From Noviherbaspirillum aridicola (GTDB lineage Bacteria; Pseudomonadota; Gammaproteobacteria; Burkholderiales; Burkholderiaceae_D), in the NCBI RefSeq assembly GCF_019656455.1, contig NZ_BPMK01000006.1, forward strand, positions 124,001 through 188,000: a stretch of 64,000 bases of DNA, in the 5' to 3' direction. Position numbers and translations under genes: made by a program. Position 1 is the stretch's first letter; each line of letters opens with the position of its first letter. Below are positions 54,027 to 63,122 of the stretch, piece after piece. The notes under the pieces were generated by a model that searched no databases, was not told the DNA's origin, and was given only the letters and a program-made list of their open reading frames with translations.

Positions 54027-54518
54027 ATGAGCACGAAGATTTCCGAAATCATGACCGGCGACGTCACCGTGATCGGGCCGGACGACAATCTTCAGCGCGC
54101 GGCGCAGATGATGCGCGACTGGAATGTGGGCGCCCTGCCCGTCTGCGATGGCCGCAAGCTGCGCGGGATGATCACCGACCGCGACATCACGATCCGGGCA
54201 AGCGCCGAGGGGCGCGATCCGCAGCAGTGCCGCGTGGATGAAGTGATGAGCGGCGACGTGCGCTGGTGTTTCGACGATCAGACGGTGGACGAAGTCCTGC
54301 TGGAGATGGGCGACGCCCAGGTGCGCCGCCTTCCGGTCGTCAACCGCAACCTCGAGCTGACGGGCATGGTCTCCCTGGGGGATGCGGCGACCCGGACCGG
54401 CGCCAGCGTCGAAGGGGCGCTGGAAGAAATCTCCGAACCCGGCGTGCCGAACAAGCCCACGGCCGACGAAGCCCGCCATCGCGGCGCGGCGCCGGACCAG
54501 GGCAACGGCCGGTTCTGA
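54027..54518 (+). CDS. CBS-domain pair protein
   Basis: The 163-residue protein is a single Bateman module: first CBS (about 8-60, IMTGDVTVIGPDDNLQRAAQMM, ITDRDITIRA), second CBS (about 72-125, VMSGDVRWCFDDQTVDEVLLEM, GMVSLGDAA), then a disordered tail. Such stand-alone modules bind adenine nucleotides and sense energy state. AAGGAG at 54015-54020 supports the ATG. The hemerythrin-like gene follows 91 bp later. In Burkholderiales similar genes belong to stress and low-oxygen loci. Confidence 0.9.
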   Translation: MSTKISEIMTGDVTVIGPDDNLQRAAQMMRDWNVGALPVCDGRKLRGMITDRDITIRASAEGRDPQQCRVDEVMSGDVRWCFDDQTVDEVLLEMGDAQVRRLPVVNRNLELTGMVSLGDAATRTGASVEGALEEISEPGVPNKPTADEARHRGAAPDQGNGRF

Positions 54519-54609
54519 AAAGCATTTGAAACTGTCATGCCGTCATCCCGCTCCAAGCAGCGGGCGGCGGCCCCGCCTTGCCCGATCTCAAGCCACCCTG
54601 GAGGAAGCA

Positions 54610-55203
54610 ATGAAATCGATTACCGAGTCGCTGTCGCCCACCATCACCAACATGATCCGCATGGATCACACCACCGTGATGGAGACTTTCCATCAGTATG
54701 AAATCGACTCCCGCCCGCAGACCAAGCAGGCGCTCGTCAGCACCGTATGCCTCGCGCTGGAGATCCATGCCCAGCTGGAGGAGGAAATTTTCTACCCCGC
54801 CATGCGTGCCGCCGGCGGCGACGGCGACTTCCTCGGCCGCGCCGTGCCGGAGCACAGCGAGATGCGCCGCCTGATCACCGAACTGCGGACGATGACTCCC
54901 GACAATCCCGCCTATGACGATACCTTCATGGCGCTGATGCGGGATGTGATGCACCACGTGGCCGACGAGGAAACGACGCTGCTGCCGCAGGCGGAGCGCC
55001 TGCTGGCGGGACGCCTCGGCGAGCTGGGCGCGGAAATGACCAAGCGCAGGCTGCAGCTGACCGCGCCGCGCGCGGGCGAGATCGCGATGAACACCATGCG
55101 CGGCTTCCCGACCAGCTCCATGATCGTGGCGGCGGGCGCGGTGCTGGCGGGCACCTACCTGGCCAAGCGCGCGATGAATCCGGTGCCCGGCCGCCGCCAC
55201 TGA
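54610..55203 (+). CDS. Hemerythrin-like (HHE) domain protein with C-terminal hydrophobic segment
   Basis: The 197-residue protein has the HHE cation-binding pattern: His in RMDHTTVMETFHQY (about 19-28), EIHAQLEEEIFYP (about 57-69), EHSEMRRLI (about 87) and HHVADEETTLLP (about 120), enough for a di-iron site. A hydrophobic stretch (about 163-180) could anchor it to the membrane. Oxygen, NO or iron sensing or storage is the usual inference. GGAGGAAG lies 4 bases before the ATG at 54610. Confidence 0.88.
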   Translation: MKSITESLSPTITNMIRMDHTTVMETFHQYEIDSRPQTKQALVSTVCLALEIHAQLEEEIFYPAMRAAGGDGDFLGRAVPEHSEMRRLITELRTMTPDNPAYDDTFMALMRDVMHHVADEETTLLPQAERLLAGRLGELGAEMTKRRLQLTAPRAGEIAMNTMRGFPTSSMIVAAGAVLAGTYLAKRAMNPVPGRRH

Positions 55204-55221
55204 CCGGAGGGGTAACTGCGG

Positions 55222-56094
55222 ATGGGGAAAGCGGGGAAGCGAGCACGCGGCTTTTTCGAGGTGGCCAGGGCCGCGCTCAGGAACTTCATCGACGACGACA
55301 TGAGCACCCATGCCTCGGCGATGGCCTACCAGGTACTGTTCTCGATTTTCCCCTTCGTCATTTTCCTCATCGCCCTGCTGGGCTTTCTGCGGGTGCCGCA
55401 GTTCTTCGACTGGCTGCGCCAGCATGCCGAGATGCTGGTGCCGCAGCAGGCCATGCCCCAGGTGAACCAGGTGATCGGCGAGCTGCAGCAGCAACAGGGC
55501 GGCCTGTTGTCGATCGGCGTGCTGCTCGCACTCTGGACCGCGTCGGCCGCGGTGCGGGCGGTCATCAATGCGCTCAACGTCGCCTACGACGTGCGCGAAA
55601 CCCGTCCGGCGTGGAAGCTGTACCCGCTGTCCGTGTTCTATACGCTCGGCCTGGCCGTGCTGCTGATCTCGGCGGCGGTGCTGCTGGTGGTCGGGCCGCA
55701 GTTCATGCAGTGGCTGGCCCACCAGGTCGGGCTCGAGCAGCTGTTCGTCACGCTCTGGGCCTGGGTGCGCTGGCCGGCGGCGCTGGTGCTGATGATGCTG
55801 GCCCTGGCCATTCTCTACTGGGCAGCGCCCAACGTGTCCCATCGTTTCAGGCTGATCACCCCGGGCGCGGCGGTGGCGGTCGTGGTCTGGATTCTCGCCT
55901 CGCTCGCCTTCGATTATTACGTCCGCAGTTTCGCGGACTACAACGCCACCTACGGCAGCCTCGGCGCGATCGTGGTGCTGCTCCTGTACTTCTTTCTCTC
56001 GGCGGCGGTGCTGCTGTTCGGCGCGGAGATCAATGCGGTGGTCGAGCGCCACGCGCGCGATGACAAAAACGTGCCCCAGGAAACTTTGCACTGA
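55222..56094 (+). CDS. YihY/BrkB family inner-membrane protein
   Basis: The 290-residue protein has six TM helices and the family motifs ASAMAYQVLFSIFPFVIFLIALLGFL, WTASAAVRAVINALNVAYDVRETRP and YNATYGSLGAIVVLLLYFFLSAAVLLFGAEINA. It was once annotated as RNase BN, wrongly; the real function is unknown, with transport suggested. GGAGGGG precedes the ATG, 18 bp after the hemerythrin-like gene, so the three genes from 54027 are probably co-transcribed. Confidence 0.92.
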   Translation: MGKAGKRARGFFEVARAALRNFIDDDMSTHASAMAYQVLFSIFPFVIFLIALLGFLRVPQFFDWLRQHAEMLVPQQAMPQVNQVIGELQQQQGGLLSIGVLLALWTASAAVRAVINALNVAYDVRETRPAWKLYPLSVFYTLGLAVLLISAAVLLVVGPQFMQWLAHQVGLEQLFVTLWAWVRWPAALVLMMLALAILYWAAPNVSHRFRLITPGAAVAVVVWILASLAFDYYVRSFADYNATYGSLGAIVVLLLYFFLSAAVLLFGAEINAVVERHARDDKNVPQETLH

Positions 56095-56134
56095 AGCATG
56101 AGAAAATGACGGGTTTTCAACCCCGCGTTCTCCC

Positions 56135-57223
56135 GTGTCCGTCGCCGCCGTCCACCGCCTAGGCCTCATCGACGCCGTCAAGGCCATCGCTTCCAATCTC
56201 ATCGTTCTCCATCACCTGGCCTTTTACGGCCCGATGACGGATGTCGCCGCTCCCCTGCTGCCCGACCTCTTCGCCTGGCTCGCCGGCGACGCGCGCATCG
56301 CGGTACAGGCCTTCCTGGTGCTCGGCGGTTTCCTGGCGGCGCGGTCGCTGTCGGCGGCGCCGGCGGTCCTGCTGCGCGAACCGCACTGGCTGCTGCTGCG
56401 GCGGTATCTGAAACTGGCGCCGCCCTTCATCGCGGCCATGCTGATCGCCGCGCTCGCCTCCGAGCTGGCGCGCGCGTGGATGCAGCATGCGTCCATCTCC
56501 GCCCCCGCCACGCCGCAGCAGCTCGCCGCCCATGCGCTGCTGCTGCACGATGTGCTCGGGCTGGAGGCCCTGTCCGCCGGCGCCTGGTACGTGGCGATCG
56601 ATTTTCAGCTGTATGCGCTGCTCACGGCCTTGCTATGGCTGGTGCGCGCCGGCGGCGGCGGGCAGCGCGCCGCGGCGCTGGCGGTGATGGCGCTGGCCGC
56701 GCTCTCGCTGTGGCACCTGAACCTGGACCCCGACTGGGATGTGTGGGCGCCGTATTTCTTCGGCAGTTATGCGCTCGGGGCGCTGGCATGGTGGGCTTGC
56801 TCGCACGAGCGCGCGGGCGGACTGCTGACGACCGCCGTTCTCGCGCTGGGCGGCATCGCGCTGCTCGTGGACTTCCGCTCGCGCATCGCGCTCGCGCTCG
56901 GCATCGCGCTGCTGCTGATCCTGGTGTTCCGGCTGCGCCTGCGGGTGCCCGGCGAGCATTCGGCCGTGCTCGGCTTCCTCGGACGGATTTCCTACGCCGT
57001 GTTCCTCGTGCATTTCCCGGTGAGCCTGGTGGTGAATGCCGCCTTCCAGCGTTTCGCGCCGCGCGACGCGGAGGTGCAGATGGCCGGCGTCGTGCTCGCC
57101 TGGGTGGCGAGCCTGGCGGCCGGTTATGCCTTTCATCGATGGCTGGAAGTGCCGCTCGGGCGCTGGGCGGCCGGCATGGGCGCGCAGCGCGCGGACAAGC
57201 CGTATGGACGCCGATACGGCTGA
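56135..57223 (+). CDS. Acyltransferase family 3 membrane protein
   Basis: The 362-residue protein has about ten TM helices and acyltransferase-3 features (RLGLIDAVKAIASNLIVLHHLAFYG with conserved His; AFLVLGGFLAARSL; ISYAVFLVHFPVSLVV). It probably O-acylates a surface glycan. The start is GTG at 56135 with no clear ribosome site, so the N-terminus is uncertain. It is unrelated in sequence to the acyltransferase at 24508 beyond the family. Confidence 0.82.
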   Translation: MSVAAVHRLGLIDAVKAIASNLIVLHHLAFYGPMTDVAAPLLPDLFAWLAGDARIAVQAFLVLGGFLAARSLSAAPAVLLREPHWLLLRRYLKLAPPFIAAMLIAALASELARAWMQHASISAPATPQQLAAHALLLHDVLGLEALSAGAWYVAIDFQLYALLTALLWLVRAGGGGQRAAALAVMALAALSLWHLNLDPDWDVWAPYFFGSYALGALAWWACSHERAGGLLTTAVLALGGIALLVDFRSRIALALGIALLLILVFRLRLRVPGEHSAVLGFLGRISYAVFLVHFPVSLVVNAAFQRFAPRDAEVQMAGVVLAWVASLAAGYAFHRWLEVPLGRWAAGMGAQRADKPYGRRYG

Positions 57224-57229
57224 GCGCCG

Positions 57230-57478
57230 CTAGCGGGCCTGCAGCTCGTCCACCATCCGGTAGCCGCGGGCAAAGCCTGCAGCCACCGCGGCCTCGGGAC
57301 TTGGATAGTCGGCGTCGTCCCCCGACGCGGCGGCGAGTTCCGCCTCGCTGCTGCTGTCCTCCCCAGGCCATGCGACGCGCACCGTGAAATCCCAGTTGCC
57401 GCCGTCGCGCGGCAAAGGGCTCACATGCACTTCCATGCCTTTGTAGGTCTCGGTCTGCCAGTCCTGGTCGTTGCTCAT
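57230..57478 (-). CDS. Small acidic hypothetical protein
   Basis: The 82-residue product has no signal or TM segment. The N-terminal half looks like a small beta sheet (YKGMEVHVSPLPRDGGNWDFTVRVAWPG); the rest is acidic, ending in a helix (SPEAAVAAGFARGYRMVDELQ). It lies 64 bp after the acetoacetyl-CoA ligase gene on the same strand. Ribosome site is weak. No function can be given. Confidence 0.65.
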   Translation of the reverse strand: MSNDQDWQTETYKGMEVHVSPLPRDGGNWDFTVRVAWPGEDSSSEAELAAASGDDADYPSPEAAVAAGFARGYRMVDELQAR

Positions 57479-57542
57479 CGTTTGTCCCGGTAAGGTGATT
57501 TGCCGATGGTAGCGGCCAGGCCGAAGGCCGGGTTGAGGCAGA

Positions 57543-59525
57543 TCACTTGTCCCCGGCCGGCTCCCGCGCCTGCCGTTCGCCCGCGAATGCCATGAACCAG
57601 CCGAGGCTGTCCGGATTGCTCATCGCATCCCGGTTGGCGACCTCCTCGACCCGCATGCCGAGCAGCAGCTTCTTGACCGGCAGCTCCATCTTCTTGCCGC
57701 TCATGGTGCGCGGGATTTCCGGCACGGCGAAGATATCGTTCGGCACGTGACGCGCCGACAGCGAGGTCCTCAGCGCATCGCCGATGCGGCGGCGCAGCGG
57801 CTCGTCGAGCGCGATCCCGGGCCGCAGCACCACGAACAGCGGCATGTAGCTCTCCCGTCCGAGATACTCGAGGTCCACCACCAGACTGTCGAGTACTTCC
57901 GGCAGGCCCTCCACCACCCTGTAGATTTCGCTGGTGCCCATGCGTACGCCGTGGCGATTGATGGTGGTGTCGGAGCGGCCGTAGATGACGGCGCCGCCGC
58001 GAGGCGTGATCCGCAGCCAGTCGCCGTGGCGCCACCAGCCGGGATACATGTCGAAATAGCTGTCGTGGTAGCGGCGTCCATCCGCATCGTTCCAGAAATA
58101 CAGCGGCATCGACGGCATGGGCCGGGTCACCACCAGTTCGCCCACCTCGTCCTGCAGCGGCTTGCCCTGCTCGTCCATCGCATGCACGGCGACGCCGAGG
58201 CAGCGGCACTGCATCTCGCCGGCATACAGCGGCAGGATGGGACAGCCGCCGACGAAAGCGGCGGCGATGTCGGTGCCGCCGCTGATCGGCGCCAGCAGCA
58301 CCTGCTGGCCGAACTCCCGGTAGATCCAGTCGAAGGCTTCCGCCGGCAAGGGAGAGCCGGTCGCGCCTATCGTGTGCAGGCGATGCAGGTCGGCGATCGT
58401 CGTCGGCGAAATGCCCGCCTTCATGCAGTTGGCGAACCAGGCGGCGCCGGCCCCGAACACGGTCAGTTCCGCCTCCTCGGCGAAGCGCCACAACACGCCG
58501 AGGTCGGGATAGCCGGGGTTGCCGTCGTAGACGGCGATGGCGGCGCCGGTGAGCAAGGCCGTGACCTGGCTGTTCCACATGATCCACCCGGTGGTGGAGA
58601 ACCAGTTGAAGCGGTCGTCCGGCCCGATGCCGTTATGAAGCGCATGCCCCTTGAGCGACTCCAGCAGCACGCCGCCCTGGCCGTGCACGATCGGCTTCGG
58701 CAGCCCGGTGGTACCCGATGAGTACACCACCCAGAGCGGATGGTCGAATGGCAGCGCGGCAAAATCGGGCGTGCCGTCGAATGCCAGCAGATCCTGCCAG
58801 CTGCGGCTGTCCGCGATCGTGTTTTCCCGGTGCAGATACGGCAGCACCACCAGGTGCTCCAGCGTCGGCAGCGAGCCGGCCAGCGAACGCACCACCTCGC
58901 GGCGGTCGAAGTCCTTGCCGCCGTAGCGATAGCCGTCCACCGCGAACAGCACCTTGGGGCCGATCTGGCCGAAGCGGTCGAGCACGCTCGGCGTGCCCAT
59001 GTCGGGCGAGCAGCTCGACCAGATCGCGCCGATGCTGGCGCAGGCATAAAAAGCGACCACCGTCTCCGGAATGTTCGGCAGGTAGGACACTACGCGGTCG
59101 CCCGGCTGCACGCCCATCTCGCGCAGGGCGTTGGCAACGCTGCCGATCTGCCGGCGCAGCTCGCGCCAGCTCAGTGTCAGCGTCGGGCGCAGTTCCGACT
59201 TGCCGATCACCGCCACGCGCTCGGGTTCATCCTCATGAAAGCGGAACAGCTGTTGCGCAAAATTCAGGCGCGCACCCGGGAACCAGCGGGCGCCGGGCAT
59301 CGCTTCCCGTTCGAGCACCTGGGAAAACGGCGCAAAGGACTGGACGTCGAAATAGCGCCAGATGGAATCCCAGAATTCGGGCAGCCGGTCCACCGACCAT
59401 TGCCACAGCGCGTCGTAGCCGTCGAAGTCGAGCTGTTTCTCGCGTCGCAGCCATTGCATGTAGTCGTGCATGCGGCTGGCTGCGATGCGTTCGGGCGTGG
59501 GTATCCAGACGGGTTGCTCTGCCAT
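57543..59525 (-). CDS. Acetoacetate-CoA ligase
   Basis: The 660-residue ANL-superfamily enzyme activates acetoacetate with ATP and CoA. It has the family N-terminus (PVWIPTPERIAASRMHDYMQWL), YSSGTTGLPKPIVHGQGG (P-loop), and the C-terminal GRSDTTINRHGVRMGTSEIYRVVE and RTMSGKKMELPVKKLL with the catalytic Lys. It links ketone bodies and polyhydroxybutyrate breakdown to acetyl-CoA. The MFS transporter gene lies 28 bp upstream and is probably co-transcribed. Confidence 0.94.
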   Translation of the reverse strand: MAEQPVWIPTPERIAASRMHDYMQWLRREKQLDFDGYDALWQWSVDRLPEFWDSIWRYFDVQSFAPFSQVLEREAMPGARWFPGARLNFAQQLFRFHEDEPERVAVIGKSELRPTLTLSWRELRRQIGSVANALREMGVQPGDRVVSYLPNIPETVVAFYACASIGAIWSSCSPDMGTPSVLDRFGQIGPKVLFAVDGYRYGGKDFDRREVVRSLAGSLPTLEHLVVLPYLHRENTIADSRSWQDLLAFDGTPDFAALPFDHPLWVVYSSGTTGLPKPIVHGQGGVLLESLKGHALHNGIGPDDRFNWFSTTGWIMWNSQVTALLTGAAIAVYDGNPGYPDLGVLWRFAEEAELTVFGAGAAWFANCMKAGISPTTIADLHRLHTIGATGSPLPAEAFDWIYREFGQQVLLAPISGGTDIAAAFVGGCPILPLYAGEMQCRCLGVAVHAMDEQGKPLQDEVGELVVTRPMPSMPLYFWNDADGRRYHDSYFDMYPGWWRHGDWLRITPRGGAVIYGRSDTTINRHGVRMGTSEIYRVVEGLPEVLDSLVVDLEYLGRESYMPLFVVLRPGIALDEPLRRRIGDALRTSLSARHVPNDIFAVPEIPRTMSGKKMELPVKKLLLGMRVEEVANRDAMSNPDSLGWFMAFAGERQAREPAGDK

Positions 59526-59553
59526 GCTTGTCTCCTCTCGGTCTGTTGTTCTT

Positions 59554-60768
59554 TTATTGGGGTTTCAAACGTTTTCGCAGGCCGGCGGAGAATCCGCAGG
59601 CCACCATCAGCACCCCTACGGCGCCGATGACCATGATGCGCCCGGTGCCGAGGCGCTCGACCAGCGCGCCGGCGATGCCGACGCCGATGGACTGGCCGAG
59701 GAAGAAACTGGAGGCAAACGCCGACACCGCCGCGCCGCGCCGCTCGGGCGCCATCTGCGTGGCGTTGATCTGCATCGTGTTGTGCAGCATGTAGAAGCCG
59801 AGACCCGCGCAGAAGCAGCCCGGCACCGCCCACCACCACGCCGGGCCGACGCCGATGGCGACGAAGGCGGCCGCCACCAGGACGCCGCCCCAGAGCGACA
59901 GGCCGGTTTCGCCGAGCCCGCGCACCAGCCGCGCCGAGGCGAGCGCGAACACGAAGCCGCCGAGCCCGAACAGCATCACCATCGATCCCGCAGAGGTCAG
60001 GGACAGGCCGAAACGGTGGTGCACATGCGAGGCGATGAACGCAAATGCGCCGTACAGCAGCGCGCCCTCGAGAAAGACAGCAAGCAGCACGCGGCGCGCC
60101 CATGGGCGGGCGAGCACCTGCGCGAACTCGGAAACCATGCGCGGCAGCGCCGGGCCGGGCTGACGGCTGGTGCGGCGCGCGGCGGGCGGCAGGCGGCGGT
60201 TGAGCCGCAGCAGGGCCACCCCGACGACGAGAAAGACCACCGCCACCAGCAGAAACGGCAGGCGCCAGTTGTGCGCGTCCGCCGCCATCCCGCCGAGCAG
60301 TACGCCCGCCGCCAGGCCGAGAATCTGTCCGATCAGGAAGCGCGCCAGCACCGGCTGCCGCTGCTGATACGGAATCACGTCGCCTATCCAGGCCATCGCC
60401 AGCGGAATGACCGCAGCCGCCGTCGCCCCGGCGAGCAGGCGCGCGCCGAGCAGCGCATGGTAGCCCGGTGCGAGACCGCACAGCACCGCCGTCAGCGCGC
60501 AGGCGAGCGAGGCGCAGCCGATCACGAAATATTTTCCGTAGCGGTCGCCGACGGGACCGAAGAACAGCTGCGACAGCCCGTAAGCGATCGAGAACACGGT
60601 GATCACCAGCGAAGCGTCGCCGAGGGTGACGGCGAATTCAGCCGCGAGCTGCGGCAGCATCGGATCGGTCAGGCGCAGCGAGACGCCGCTGCCGAAGGCG
60701 GCAAGCGACAGCAGCGGAACGGCAATGGCGGGAATGGTCGGCTGTTCTGCTGCGGTATCGGGGGTCAT
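59554..60768 (-). CDS. MFS transporter (DHA1-like)
   Basis: The 404-residue protein has twelve TM helices and the MFS motif A GPVGDRYGKY in loop 2-3, with LGARLLAGATAAAVIPLAMAWIGD in TM4-5. Relatives are drug or metabolite exporters; the substrate is unknown. Being upstream of acetoacetate-CoA ligase it might carry a small acid, but that is a guess. The ATG at 60768 starts just before TM1. Confidence 0.87.
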   Translation of the reverse strand: MTPDTAAEQPTIPAIAVPLLSLAAFGSGVSLRLTDPMLPQLAAEFAVTLGDASLVITVFSIAYGLSQLFFGPVGDRYGKYFVIGCASLACALTAVLCGLAPGYHALLGARLLAGATAAAVIPLAMAWIGDVIPYQQRQPVLARFLIGQILGLAAGVLLGGMAADAHNWRLPFLLVAVVFLVVGVALLRLNRRLPPAARRTSRQPGPALPRMVSEFAQVLARPWARRVLLAVFLEGALLYGAFAFIASHVHHRFGLSLTSAGSMVMLFGLGGFVFALASARLVRGLGETGLSLWGGVLVAAAFVAIGVGPAWWWAVPGCFCAGLGFYMLHNTMQINATQMAPERRGAAVSAFASSFFLGQSIGVGIAGALVERLGTGRIMVIGAVGVLMVACGFSAGLRKRLKPQ

Positions 60769-60889
60769 GGAGCGAAAGGCGGAAGCATGTCCCGCGTTCC
60801 GGCGGAACGGGACGACATGCCTGCCATTCTAGTGGAACTGATGGAATGCTTCAGCGCGCCTCATACTCCGTCGGCTCCGCCCATGGTAC

Positions 60890-62116
60890 TCACACTCCCT
60901 CGGGCGTCTGCAGCCAGGGCAGCGTGGCCCCGCGCCTCCCGGCCGCCGCCGCCATCTCCTGCCGCGCCACGCTGCGGATATGCACTTCATCCGGGCCGTC
61001 GGCGATACGCAGCACCCTGCCCCAGGTCCAGAGTTCCGCCAGCGGCGTGTCGGGACTGAGTCCCATCGCGCCGAAGACCTGCATCGCGCGATCGCACACC
61101 GCGGTGTGCATGCGCGGCACCACGGCCTTGATCATCGCAATCTCGGGCGCCGCGGCGCGCGCGCCCTCACGGTCTATCTTCCAGGCCGTCTTGAGCACCA
61201 GCAGCCTGGCCTGCTCGATCTCCATCCGGGACAGCGCGATGCTTTCCGCCACCGCGCCGTGCTGGTGCAGGTAATGGCCGAAGCTGCGCCGGTCCGCGGC
61301 GCGCTCGCACATCAGCTCCAGCGCCAGCTCGGCCTGCCCGATCGAGCGCATGCAGTGATGAATGCGGCCCGGCCCGAGGCGCGCCTGCGCCATGGCGAAG
61401 CCCGCACCCTCCTCGCCGAGCAGCTGGGAGACCGGCACCCGGACATTGCGGAACACGAGTTCGCAGTGGCCGCCGGGGAAGCTGTGGCTCATGACGGGGA
61501 TGTTGCGCACCACTTCCAGGCCGGGCGCGTCCATGGGCACGATCACCATGCTCTGCCGCGCATGCGGGTCTGCCGTGGCATCGGTCACGCCCATGACGAT
61601 GGCGAAGCGGCACAGCGGATGCGCGGCGCCGGAAATGAACCACTTGCGTCCGTTGATCAGGTAATGATCGCCCTCGCGGCGAATGGCAAGCTGTATGTTC
61701 GTCGCGTCCGACGAAGCGACGTCCGGTTCGCTCATCGCGAAGCACGAGCGGATGCTACCGTCGAGCAGGGGCGCGAGCCAGCGCTCCCGCTGCGCATCGC
61801 TGCCGAATTTCTCGAGCAGCTCCATGTTGCCGGTATCGGGAGCGCTGCAGTTGAACACCTCCGCCGCCCAGTGCACCCGCCCCATGATCTCCGCCAGCGG
61901 CGCGTATTCCAGATTGCTCAGCTGCGAGGGCAGGAACAGATTCCACAGCGCTTCCTCCCGCGCCAGTTCCTTGAGCTGCTCCACGCACTCGGGATGGGCG
62001 AGCGCGTTGCCGCCCTGGCTGCGCCACAGTCCGAGGTTGGGCACCACGTAGTTTTCCATGAAATCGAGCAATTTCCGGCGCAGCCGGGCGACCTTTGGCG
62101 AGTATTCGAAATCCAT
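60890..62116 (-). CDS. Acyl-CoA dehydrogenase (ACAD10/11-like)
   Basis: The 408-residue flavoenzyme has FAMSEPDVASSDATNIQ and GRKWFISGA in the middle domain, ARLGPGRIHHCMRSIGQAELALELMCERAADRRSFG, and the C-terminal VFGAMGLSPDTPLAELWTWGRVLRIADGPDEVH. It oxidises acyl-CoA to enoyl-CoA; this clade often acts on long or hydroxylated chains. The ATG at 62116 gives the family start MDFEYSPK; a GTG at 62155 would add 13 residues. It is separated by 121 bp from the MFS gene and may join the same acyl metabolism unit. Confidence 0.93.
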   Translation of the reverse strand: MDFEYSPKVARLRRKLLDFMENYVVPNLGLWRSQGGNALAHPECVEQLKELAREEALWNLFLPSQLSNLEYAPLAEIMGRVHWAAEVFNCSAPDTGNMELLEKFGSDAQRERWLAPLLDGSIRSCFAMSEPDVASSDATNIQLAIRREGDHYLINGRKWFISGAAHPLCRFAIVMGVTDATADPHARQSMVIVPMDAPGLEVVRNIPVMSHSFPGGHCELVFRNVRVPVSQLLGEEGAGFAMAQARLGPGRIHHCMRSIGQAELALELMCERAADRRSFGHYLHQHGAVAESIALSRMEIEQARLLVLKTAWKIDREGARAAAPEIAMIKAVVPRMHTAVCDRAMQVFGAMGLSPDTPLAELWTWGRVLRIADGPDEVHIRSVARQEMAAAAGRRGATLPWLQTPEGV

Positions 62117-62250
62117 GCGGAAGACCTGAAGAAATGGAGGAAATGGCAAGCGCACGCCGAAGCATCGGCGGCGAAAAAAAACCGCTACCGTTTTATATGC
62201 CGCAGGCTGCGCCGGCAGCGCCCGGCCGCGCGCGAAGCTGCTGGATTTTC

Positions 62251-62264
62251 TTGACCGGGGTCAA
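62251..62264 (+). promoter_or_regulatory. FNR-family-like box upstream of the YitT-like gene
   Basis: TTGACCGGGGTCAA is a perfect 14-bp palindrome of the FNR/DNR type (TTGAC-N4-GTCAA). A weak -10 (GATAAG, 62285-62290) lies at about the right distance for class II activation of the rightward gene. It could alternatively repress the leftward acyl-CoA dehydrogenase gene. Confidence 0.55.
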
Positions 62265-62365
62265 TAAAATTCGCGGCGCGCATGCGATAAGCTTGCGCGC
62301 CTGAACTTTTGTCAACCGGCGCCGTTCCACCACAAGCGGGGCGCGCGCCCCACGTGTCGTCCGCC

Positions 62366-63052
62366 ATGACCCAGCACCTATCCGCCGCCGGCCTACCCGC
62401 CGCCGGCGCAGCAAACACCCTGTCCGCCGAACCCGCATCGTCCGCCATGCAGAAGCCCTTGTCGAAACACAGCGCCTTCGAAGATGCGCAGGCGCTCGTC
62501 ACCGGCACCCTGCTGGTATCGCTCGGCGTCGCCTTCCTCGGCAAGGCCGGCCTGATCACCGGCGGTACCGCCGGCATCGCCTTCCTGCTGCATTACCTGA
62601 CCGGCATCAGTTTCGGCAAGCTGTTCTTCGCCATCAATATTCCTTTCTATGTGCTGGCGGTGAGGAAGATGGGATGGAAGTTCACGCTCAAGACCTTCTG
62701 CGCGGTGGCGCTGCTGTCGGCCAGCACCGAGCTGCTGCCGATGGTCCTGCACCTCGACGAACTCAACACCATCTACGGCTCCGTCATGGGCGGCCTGCTG
62801 TGCGGCGTCGGCCTGCTCGTGCTGTTCCGTCACCGGGCCAGCCTCGGCGGAATCAACGTGCTCGTGCTGTGGCTGCAGGAGCGCTTCGGCATCCGCGCCG
62901 GCGTGGTGCAGCTCGCGCTCGATGCAGCCATCCTGCTGTGCGCGATCCCGCTGATCTCGCTGCCGGCGGTGTTCATTTCGCTGCTCGGCGCGGCCATGCT
63001 GAACATGATCCTGGCCATCAACCATCGTCCCGGCCGGTACATGGCGATCTGA
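62366..63052 (+). CDS. YitT family membrane protein
   Basis: The 228-residue protein has five to six TM helices with the YitT signatures GLITGGTAGIAFLLHYLTGISFGKLFFAINIPFY and GSVMGGLLCGVGLLVLFRHRASLGGINVL. It lacks the C-terminal DUF2179 domain of longer family members. Function is unknown, transport suspected. The start is uncertain: ATG at 62366 was chosen, ATG at 62447 is closer to TM1, and neither has a good ribosome site. Confidence 0.85.
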   Translation: MTQHLSAAGLPAAGAANTLSAEPASSAMQKPLSKHSAFEDAQALVTGTLLVSLGVAFLGKAGLITGGTAGIAFLLHYLTGISFGKLFFAINIPFYVLAVRKMGWKFTLKTFCAVALLSASTELLPMVLHLDELNTIYGSVMGGLLCGVGLLVLFRHRASLGGINVLVLWLQERFGIRAGVVQLALDAAILLCAIPLISLPAVFISLLGAAMLNMILAINHRPGRYMAI

Positions 63053-63122
63053 TGCGCCGCAGCGGGCGAAGGGCGTGCATCTGCCGTATGATTGCGCATC
63101 TTTTGCCGTGTTCAGCCAGCAG

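Noticed and set aside
51384-54479. 1031-codon frame extending PBP1A upstream
   Set aside because: The extension is antisense to the CBS-domain gene. The GTG at 53798 with its ribosome site gives a normal PBP1A N-terminus.
60786-60819. Imperfect hairpin between the MFS and acyl-CoA dehydrogenase genes as a terminator
   Set aside because: The stem has a bulge and no T run follows on either strand, so I cannot support it as a terminator.
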